A DNA stretch of 16,976 bases from Lachnospiraceae bacterium (GTDB taxonomy: Bacteria > Bacillota > Clostridia > Lachnospirales > Lachnospiraceae). Within the stretch, counting starts at the first letter, position 1; each line of letters starts with the position of its first letter. Below, one piece after another: positions 7,114 to 12,892 of this stretch. The DNA lies in assembly GCA_016282215.1 (NCBI GenBank), contig JAEEKC010000226.1, positions 1 through 16,976 of the forward strand, in the 5' to 3' direction. The translations under genes and the position numbers were made by a program. The notes beneath the pieces were generated by a model. That model was not told where the DNA came from and did not search any database. It was given only the letters and a program-made list of their open reading frames with translations.

Positions 7114-8724
7114 TCAGCCGCCTGCAAGCAGCTCATCCAGCCACTGCAGTCTCTTTTTCGTAAATGACTTCATGAAGGTCAGATCATCGCCTGCGTTCCC
7201 CATGGGCCAGCGCTGCTGTTCGCGGATCAGTGCGCCCGAAGCTGTCAGCTGATGCTGCAGCTGATCGATCCGGTTCATCAGGGCATCCGTGCGAAAGACA
7301 TCTGACCGCCAGCGTTTCCAGGTCTTTTTCGCCAGCGCTGCGCTACCGCCTGCATCCAGATGATACATCCTGCTGCCGGGCTCAAAGATCACCTCTGTTT
7401 TCAGCGCCTCCATGCTTTCCTTGCAATAGTATTCGTTCTCCGTATAGACACAGCCGAAGGAAATATTCATATCCCAGGGGATGAAATATCCCTTCAACCC
7501 TTCTGTCGTATTCCTGGTGACAAAATAATGGTTTTTGTTTTCATTATCGAAAGCACCGGTCGCCTGATAAAAAAGCCAGTTTTCCATTACATTTGACGCA
7601 TCACAGAGCCTGACAACGCCATCCGAAAAAGCCGCATCATCCGCTTCCATCAGCCCGGCCAGCTCATGCAGCGGCGCCCATTCTTCCTCGCTCTGCTGAA
7701 TCGTATCGCCCTTGAGCAGGTATCCGCCACGGTAATCCGGCATATTTGCATCCGGCAGGTCACCGACAAAGTACTCCGAAAGAAGCGGCGCGGAGTATTT
7801 TTTCTTATAGATCCTCTCAACATTTTGTGAACCGATCCCATCACGCAGCTGCTGCGAAATGCTGTCCATATGAAGGAGCTTGGCATCCACCGGAAAACTC
7901 AGCAGATACAGTCCTGCATAGCCGTGATCGATCACAACTTCCACGTATTCACCCTTGACGCCCATGGAAATACCGAGCGTGTTGCTCTTTGCCCCGACTT
8001 CCTGCCACAGGTCCATGCACAGTTTGTCCCGAAGCCTGGTATTATCTGCATAAAGACTGTTCAAGATCCAGTCATCATCTTTTCTGAGGCCCAGCAGGGA
8101 CACATTCTTCTTTTTGATCTGATCGCCGTCGCGCTGTTTCAGTTTCAGGCGCAGGCTCTTTTTTTCATAAGTCAGGCTGGTATTGCCCCGGAGTGTTCCG
8201 GTGGTCAGTGCCTTTGTCTCCTTCAGGCCACCGGAGGCAGCCTCTACCAGGGAAAGGTCAAAGAGCATCAGCTCACCTTCTGTCACCTCACCGGATGATG
8301 TCATGGACATCACGGGGAGTCCTGTAAATGCCAGATTGCACTTCATATAGGAAGTATCCGAGAGCAGATAGGCGGGAACCGCACTGTTTTCGGCCATAGC
8401 CGCTGCGATATCGTCAGGCAGCGCTTCTTCCGAAAGCAGCAGCCGGGTGTCCGGCGAGTCCGTTTTCAGCCTTGCCGCTTCAAAAACAGGTTCCTTTATA
8501 TTCACCGGCAGATAAAAGGTTCGGCTCCCCTGATCGTAAGGAATCTGTATGCCATCGTAAGTCAGCTCAGCTATGAGTTCATCCTCTGCCCCCGCCTCGT
8601 TAAGGCCTTTTAGCTGCTCCTGCAAAAGCGCGGTCATCTGTTCTTCCGTCGCCTGCCACGTCCGGTCGCCGCGCTTTTGTATCAATGTCACAAAAAGAAA
8701 GGACAGCATCACAAATAATGCCAT
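7114..8724 (-). CDS. CotH-family kinase-like protein with N-terminal membrane anchor
   Basis: From the first in-frame ATG the product has 536 residues. Residues 2-15 are hydrophobic and end in a basic QKR, giving a signal anchor with the bulk outside the cell. CotH landmarks are RGNTSLTYEKKSLRLKL at 179-195, LLGLRKDDDWILNSLYADN at 210-228, YAGLYLL at 269-275, DNENKNHYF at 393-401 and YFIPWDMNISFG at 413-424, with D418 a likely metal ligand. In Bacillus, CotH phosphorylates spore-coat proteins, and relatives sit in many non-spore settings. Its substrate here is unknown. The ATG at 8724 has no ribosome site, whereas a strong GAGGAGG (8781-8787) points to codon ACG at 8772, 16 codons upstream in frame. 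That frame adds GRNDDRIRYILATGS, a natural-looking cytoplasmic lead to the anchor. The true start may therefore be 8772, by a rare ACG codon or a lost ATG. Confidence 0.83.
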   Translation of the reverse strand: MALFVMLSFLFVTLIQKRGDRTWQATEEQMTALLQEQLKGLNEAGAEDELIAELTYDGIQIPYDQGSRTFYLPVNIKEPVFEAARLKTDSPDTRLLLSEEALPDDIAAAMAENSAVPAYLLSDTSYMKCNLAFTGLPVMSMTSSGEVTEGELMLFDLSLVEAASGGLKETKALTTGTLRGNTSLTYEKKSLRLKLKQRDGDQIKKKNVSLLGLRKDDDWILNSLYADNTRLRDKLCMDLWQEVGAKSNTLGISMGVKGEYVEVVIDHGYAGLYLLSFPVDAKLLHMDSISQQLRDGIGSQNVERIYKKKYSAPLLSEYFVGDLPDANMPDYRGGYLLKGDTIQQSEEEWAPLHELAGLMEADDAAFSDGVVRLCDASNVMENWLFYQATGAFDNENKNHYFVTRNTTEGLKGYFIPWDMNISFGCVYTENEYYCKESMEALKTEVIFEPGSRMYHLDAGGSAALAKKTWKRWRSDVFRTDALMNRIDQLQHQLTASGALIREQQRWPMGNAGDDLTFMKSFTKKRLQWLDELLAGG

Positions 8725-8780
8725 GCTGCCTGTTGCAAGGATATATCTGATCCGGTCATCATTTCTGCCCGTAAAAGTTT

Positions 8781-8787
8781 CCTCCTC
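8781..8787 (-). promoter_or_regulatory. Strong ribosome binding site facing an ACG codon (CotH gene)
   Basis: GAGGAGG is followed 8 bases later by ACG (8770-8772), in frame with CotH. No ATG, GTG or TTG in the CotH frame lies at a suitable distance. The nearest downstream ATGs (8762 and 8759) are out of frame and encode only 16-17 residues. Confidence 0.6.
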
Positions 8788-8811
8788 AATTTATCTAAAG
8801 TTAATTCCCCT

Positions 8812-8833
8812 GTATTTTCATACCGGGCTTTAC
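8812..8833 (-). repeat. Direct repeat copy B, relic of a UPF0104 gene 3' end
   Basis: This 22-base stretch matches 10784-10805 at 21 positions in the same orientation. Read on the minus strand in the matching frame it encodes VKPGMKI, then QGN and TAA, against VKTGMKIR and TAG at the end of the UPF0104 gene. It lies between the HAD and CotH genes, where no coding role is apparent. Confidence 0.75.
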
Positions 8834-8843
8834 TCTACACTTA

Positions 8844-9242
8844 TCACTCCGCATCGCAGCGGCTCTTCCTGCAGACCTCATCCATCTGTTCAACGGTCAG
8901 ATTCAAAAACTCATCCGGCCTGATCGTGCGGTCATCTACGTAAAAACCTTTGTGTCCCGGCCAGGGTTTTCCATAAATGATCTCATCATAGGGGATCTCC
9001 CATTTAGCCAGCCACTCAAGCAAAACCTTCGCCGTATTGGCGTTGATCAGCCCGATGTTTCCGCCGTAACTGTTCATATTGCGGGATGTAAACAGCACGA
9101 TCTTCGCACCGCCTTCCTTGTACTCCCTGATCTTTTCGAGCATCTCCGGATAGGGCACAAGGTCAATATACTCCTCATCCTTCTTTTTAATGGGGCAGAG
9201 CGTCCCGTCAATATCAAAACAAAAAGTCAGATCGTTATACAA
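8844..9242 (-). CDS. Small HAD-superfamily phosphatase of capsule-locus type
   Basis: This 132-residue protein has all four HAD motifs: FDIDGTLC with nucleophile D10 and D12, LFTSRN (T52) as motif II, YGKPWPG (K92) as motif III, and YVDDR (D103, D104) as motif IV. It is short, as expected for HAD phosphatases of capsule loci that lack a large cap. The sequence between motifs I and II, LVPYPEMLEKIREYKEGGAKIV, is typical of that group. It would remove phosphate from a small sugar- or alcohol-phosphate in the cytoplasm. The exact substrate is unknown. The start is TTG at 9242, with AGGAGG (9250-9255) 7 bases upstream. An out-of-frame ATG at 9247 sits only 2 bases from that site and yields five codons. 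It follows the phosphotransferase by 31 bases. Confidence 0.86.
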   Translation of the reverse strand: MYNDLTFCFDIDGTLCPIKKKDEEYIDLVPYPEMLEKIREYKEGGAKIVLFTSRNMNSYGGNIGLINANTAKVLLEWLAKWEIPYDEIIYGKPWPGHKGFYVDDRTIRPDEFLNLTVEQMDEVCRKSRCDAE

Positions 9243-9249
9243 AACATTT

Positions 9250-9255
9250 CCTCCT
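9250..9255 (-). promoter_or_regulatory. Ribosome binding site that selects the TTG start of the HAD gene
   Basis: AGGAGG, 7 bases before TTG (9240-9242). The overlapping ATG at 9247 is 2 bases from this site and in another frame, so TTG is preferred. Confidence 0.75.
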
Positions 9256-9273
9256 GAAATAATTAGAGTTTAC

Positions 9274-10746
9274 TCAGTCAAGCTCCTCCATGATCGCAAT
9301 GGCATTGAGCAAAAAGCCGAACACCTTGCCCGGCTGGTCCATATGGAGCGGCAGCATAGATAAAAACAGCCCCGCTTCACAGATCCGTACAAAGCGGTAA
9401 TCATATCCGTTTCTATCAAGATACTCCCGGAACACCTCTTTGTTCTGAGAAAGGTCCGCATCCACGGAAAGCTGCCACTTCAGGTCTGCGCCCAGTGCAA
9501 CCTGATATAAGCCGCTGTTGAAGAAATCATAGCCGCCGCAAACGGAATGAGAAAGCTTTGCCAGATCATAATAGGGATCCTGGTACATCTCATCTTCCGT
9601 CAGCGCCCCTTTCGGATCGATCAGCTTCAGCAGCCCTGCCTCTCTGCTGTATAGGATGTTGGAAAAGCAAAGATCGCCATGTCCGATCACAAGGGACTTA
9701 TCCGATACCTGATGGCCCTTTTTGGCGTAAGCTTCTTTCCGAAGCCGCCGATAAAGCGATTCATATTTTTTTACGATCTGTTCAATTCCATCATAAGAAG
9801 TACCCATCCTGAGCATGGTATCAAATTCTTCATAATGAGGATTCTTTTTCAGATCCTCTATCCTGCGGCGCAGTTTTTCGACATAGCTTTCTTCTGCCGT
9901 CTTCTCAGCCGTTTTTACATCCGTCTTTTTCACGGCCCTGTTTTTCAGAAAATAAAACAGCTGCTCTAAAATATCCGAAAGCTCCTCGACGGACACCGCA
10001 CCATGGACATACCGGATTGCAATATCCGTTGTATGGATCCTCTCCATGGTATAGCACGCTCCCTTTGCATCTTCCTTATAATCATAAGGCATCACGAACC
10101 ACTGTTTCATGGAATCCGGCAGCATCCCATAGAATTTATATTCCGATTTAATTTTTTCTTTCTTGGTTGAACGCTTCGTTACGGTATGCTCATCACCCTC
10201 GAGCGCGTTGAAAAATCTCGCATCAAATCCACCTGTGATATAGGAAAGGAAATTACTCTGGATGGAAAGATCCGTAAATGCATCCTGATCGATCTGATCT
10301 GCCGTGACACTCCGTTCCTCACATTCATCCGCCGCGGCCAGCATCGCTTCCCGATCAGGAAACAGGATCGCCGCTAAGGCGTCACCGCACTTTGCCGTGT
10401 AAACAGTATCTACATAGGCAGCTTTCTGGATCAGAAAATGGAGCTCCTTTTCACTGCGGATACCAAAATTCGAATACAGATACAGTACCGCGCAGCCGTC
10501 AGAAACGCTTGTATTTCCAACGTTTCTACCGTTTGTAAATTCCTGATTTAATTTATAGACGCTGTCATTTCCTTTCAGTATTATAAAATCACGTGCGTTC
10601 TTTGCACTCATGCAGACCCGCTGCAAACGTTCCTGCAAAGGCACTCTTTTGAGGATCGTTTCCCCAAAACTCTTCTCGCCCGTGATGGACCGGATCTTCC
10701 GGTCCGGCATTTTTCTGTCATCATAAATGATCATTACCTGTTTCAT
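9274..10746 (-). CDS. Phosphotransferase (APH/choline-kinase fold) with an unrecognised N-terminal domain
   Basis: In this 490-residue protein the C-terminal part is a kinase of the aminoglycoside-phosphotransferase type. A candidate ATP-binding lysine is at about 191 (HTVTKRSTKKEK). VIGHGDLCFSNILY holds the catalytic D358 and N363, and LLKLIDPKG holds the metal-binding D377. DPYYDLAKLSHSVCGGYDFF at 390-409 is typical of the capsule-locus members of this fold. Residues 1-180 are alpha/beta in look but I do not recognise them. A charged helical stretch at 272-300 splits the kinase lobes. Such enzymes phosphorylate small alcohols or sugars, and with the adjacent HAD phosphatase and the nucleotidyltransferase at 5261 it could make an NDP-activated building block. 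GAGG (10755-10758) lies 8 bases before the ATG. The gene and its HAD neighbour are flanked by a direct repeat, suggesting they entered as a cassette. Confidence 0.8.
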   Translation of the reverse strand: MKQVMIIYDDRKMPDRKIRSITGEKSFGETILKRVPLQERLQRVCMSAKNARDFIILKGNDSVYKLNQEFTNGRNVGNTSVSDGCAVLYLYSNFGIRSEKELHFLIQKAAYVDTVYTAKCGDALAAILFPDREAMLAAADECEERSVTADQIDQDAFTDLSIQSNFLSYITGGFDARFFNALEGDEHTVTKRSTKKEKIKSEYKFYGMLPDSMKQWFVMPYDYKEDAKGACYTMERIHTTDIAIRYVHGAVSVEELSDILEQLFYFLKNRAVKKTDVKTAEKTAEESYVEKLRRRIEDLKKNPHYEEFDTMLRMGTSYDGIEQIVKKYESLYRRLRKEAYAKKGHQVSDKSLVIGHGDLCFSNILYSREAGLLKLIDPKGALTEDEMYQDPYYDLAKLSHSVCGGYDFFNSGLYQVALGADLKWQLSVDADLSQNKEVFREYLDRNGYDYRFVRICEAGLFLSMLPLHMDQPGKVFGFLLNAIAIMEELD

Positions 10747-10778
10747 TGTCTGCGCCTCATTTATCAGTCGTTTCCTAA

Positions 10779-11579
10779 CTACCGTATTTTCATACCGGTC
10801 TTTACGCTCACTGAAACTGCTGTGCCATCCTGTTTATTGATACGTTTTGCTGCCCAGATCACGGTCCCGACAGCTGTGATCACAGCGACTACAACAACAG
10901 AGATCAGTGTATAGGTCTGCTGGATCTCCATCTTTCCGCCGCGCAGGAAAATGGAATCGATATATTTCCCGAAATCACGAAAACGATAGTTGATCCCGAG
11001 ATAAACAGAGAGTTTCTTCAGTGTCACGATCTCAGCACCCCAGCCTGCGGCACTGGTGATGATGATCAGAAATGCTCTGCCGGTTACCAGATTGGCCGTA
11101 AAATCATACCATTTCTTCACGACATCCAGCGCACTGAGAGCGGCCATGGATCTGACGGAAGCCCGTTTTTTGATCAAAAAGCGGTTTAAGTATGTATGGC
11201 TTCCGGGAATGGCCAGATATAAAACCAGCCCGGCCAGGATCAAAACGCCAAAGACAGGCGTCACCCCTGAAAGCTTTCCCGAAAGCAGGATATCCATGGG
11301 AAGAAGCCATAAAAAGAGCGCCAAGATATCAAAATAGCGGTCGACTACCACACTCAGAAGCCCCACCTGCCAGATCCCGGTCATGCGCCATACCTCTTCC
11401 ACCCTGTAAACCTCGCCAAGCTTGAACGGGATCAGAAGATTGACCAGCGTTGTGCGGAAATACAACAGCACAAAACGGCCGAAGGGAATCTTATGTTCCA
11501 TCAGCACAAGATACAACCGTATCATTTTGAATAAGTGTACACAGGCAAATCCTGCGATCACCCACAGAAGGGTCAGCAT
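10779..11579 (-). CDS. UPF0104 / LPG-synthase transmembrane-region family membrane protein (flippase-like)
   Basis: The 266-residue protein has six to eight hydrophobic helices and family landmarks: FKMIRLYLVLMEHKI near the N-terminus, LLIPFKLGEVYRVEEVWRMTG around 49-69, and SVVVDRYFDILAL around 76-88. The family includes the membrane flippase part of MprF, and stand-alone members are common in polysaccharide loci. Lipid or glycolipid flipping is a family-based guess. It lacks the cytoplasmic aminoacyl-transferase domain of MprF, so it is not a full MprF. The start was placed at ATG 11579 because GGAG (11586-11589) is 6 bases upstream. A TTG at 11591 would place that site inside the gene. It follows the upstream GT2 by 24 bases. 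Its last codons are duplicated at 8812-8833. Confidence 0.82.
   Translation of the reverse strand: MLTLLWVIAGFACVHLFKMIRLYLVLMEHKIPFGRFVLLYFRTTLVNLLIPFKLGEVYRVEEVWRMTGIWQVGLLSVVVDRYFDILALFLWLLPMDILLSGKLSGVTPVFGVLILAGLVLYLAIPGSHTYLNRFLIKKRASVRSMAALSALDVVKKWYDFTANLVTGRAFLIIITSAAGWGAEIVTLKKLSVYLGINYRFRDFGKYIDSIFLRGGKMEIQQTYTLISVVVVAVITAVGTVIWAAKRINKQDGTAVSVSVKTGMKIR
10784..10805 (-). repeat. Direct repeat copy A, at the 3' end of the UPF0104 gene
   Basis: This stretch matches 8812-8833 at 21 of 22 bases in the same orientation and encodes the end of the UPF0104 protein (VKTGMKI). The two copies flank the phosphotransferase and HAD genes. Confidence 0.75.
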
Positions 11580-11603
11580 ATCGATCTCCAAACCGTTTCT
11601 AAT

Positions 11604-12410
11604 TTACAGCAGTTCCTTATCTTCTCCCACAACCTTGCAGGTGTACGCTTCGCGCGGCGTATCCCTGTACTCATCCAGGATCACTTCTTTATTGGCAAGA
11701 TAGGCAAAAGCCATGTTCAGCACTTTGACAGCCTGGGATGCCATTTTGACATTGGATACCTGGTCATCTTCCCGCCAGGAAACGGGATAAAAGATGATAT
11801 CGTGCTGATAATAATGGGATGCTAAGATCATAACATAATTAAACATCAGATTATCCGGGAACTTCTGATAAAACTTATTCTTCAGCATCTTGGTGGAATA
11901 CAGGTTCAGACCGCTGCCAAGGTCAAAGATCCGCTGCCTTGTCACAAAGGCAAATATGAAATCATAGACCACGTTGCCGAAGGTACGAAACAGAGAATAA
12001 CCCTCTAATTTCGAACCGCGCATAAACCTTGCGCCGAGCACGCAGTCATGTCGCTGATAGATCCCCTTCTTTAGCATCGGCAGGAAATCGTGAATATTGC
12101 CCTGGTCATCGCCGTGGAGCATGCATACATAATCATAACCATGGTCCACCGCATAGCCGAAAGCCATCTTCTGCGAACCGCCCAAGCCGTAGTTTTCGTC
12201 GTTCCGCACCAAAATGATCTTATCATTCGGATTCTCGGCGAGGTATTTCAGTACAGCCCCTTCCGTATTATCGGTACTGCGGTTATTGACCACAAGGATC
12301 TCTTCAAAATACTCGCAAACCTGCTCATCGAGCTGCGCAAGGACGCGCACGATCTGCTTTTCACAGTTATAAGCCGGTATGAACAGCATCATTCTGTCTT
12401 GTTTTTTCAT
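11604..12410 (-). CDS. DPM1/GtrB-like GT2, probable polyprenyl-phosphate sugar synthase
   Basis: This 268-residue GT-A enzyme has MLFIPAYNCEKQIVRVL at 8-24, ILVVNNRSTDNTE around 38-50, YGLGGSQKMAF around 74-84, and the metal-binding MLHGDDQG around 96-103. GARFMRGSKLEGYSLFR and DLGSGLNLYS are typical of dolichol- or undecaprenyl-phosphate hexose synthases. Its ATG overlaps the GtrA stop in an ATGA, and a GGAG site lies 7 bases upstream inside GtrA, so the two are translationally coupled. In GtrA/GtrB systems this enzyme puts one sugar on undecaprenyl phosphate and GtrA flips it outward. No C-terminal membrane helices are seen, unlike classical GtrB. The sugar is unknown. Confidence 0.87.
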   Translation of the reverse strand: MKKQDRMMLFIPAYNCEKQIVRVLAQLDEQVCEYFEEILVVNNRSTDNTEGAVLKYLAENPNDKIILVRNDENYGLGGSQKMAFGYAVDHGYDYVCMLHGDDQGNIHDFLPMLKKGIYQRHDCVLGARFMRGSKLEGYSLFRTFGNVVYDFIFAFVTRQRIFDLGSGLNLYSTKMLKNKFYQKFPDNLMFNYVMILASHYYQHDIIFYPVSWREDDQVSNVKMASQAVKVLNMAFAYLANKEVILDEYRDTPREAYTCKVVGEDKELL

Positions 12411-12880
12411 GCCTGATCTCCTGATTGATTCGTAGTTTTTTGCTCCAAAAAGATTTTCCTCGTGATAAAATTATAAACCATCACGATTCCCGTAGCAACA
12501 ATTTTAGCACCTGCGGTCACAAGGCCGGCAGTCAGGTACTTCTGTAAAAACGCGCTGTTTTCATAAACCACATCGATGGAGAATTTTATGATCAGCTCAT
12601 TGAGTGCAAGCCCGATCAGGCTCAGCACCACAAAGATCACAAATTCTTTTTTCCGGTCCATATCCTCCCTGCGGGTGAACACAAACTTCATGCTCAGCAG
12701 GTAATTGATGATCACGGAGATGGTAAATCCCCAAAAAGCCCCCACCAGGGCCGCCGGTGTGGTATCCATGCCGGCGCTGCGGCAGATTGCCGAAAGCACC
12801 AGGGTGATGACGAAGTCGATAAAGAAGCAGACAACGCCGACGACGCCGAATTTCAAGATTTGTTCGATCAGTTTTTTCAT
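12407..12880 (-). CDS. GtrA-family membrane protein (lipid-linked sugar flippase)
   Basis: This 157-residue protein has four hydrophobic helices and the GtrA pattern: ILKFGVVGVVCFFIDFVITL at 8-27, GFTISVIINYLLSMKFVF at 51-68, a middle charged loop RREDMDRKKEF, a third helix, and a final GIVMVYNFITRKIFLE. The family size is about 120-160 residues. Members are thought to flip undecaprenyl-phosphate-linked sugars for side-chain addition. AGGA (12888-12891) lies 7 bases before the ATG, and it follows the large GT2 gene by 12 bases. Its stop is shared with the next gene's start. Confidence 0.92.
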   Translation of the reverse strand: MKKLIEQILKFGVVGVVCFFIDFVITLVLSAICRSAGMDTTPAALVGAFWGFTISVIINYLLSMKFVFTRREDMDRKKEFVIFVVLSLIGLALNELIIKFSIDVVYENSAFLQKYLTAGLVTAGAKIVATGIVMVYNFITRKIFLEQKTTNQSGDQA

Positions 12881-12892
12881 ATGTATATCCTA

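Noticed and set aside
7098..7136. Longer acyltransferase start at 7136
   Set aside because: It overlaps the CotH stop, lacks a good ribosome site and adds 13 residues unlike the family's N-termini. The ATG at 7097 fits better.
8709..8762. 17-codon frame (MMTGSDIS...) after the CotH ribosome site
   Set aside because: It starts 18 bases from the site, too far, and is out of frame with CotH. It is probably a by-product of the region where the CotH start should be.
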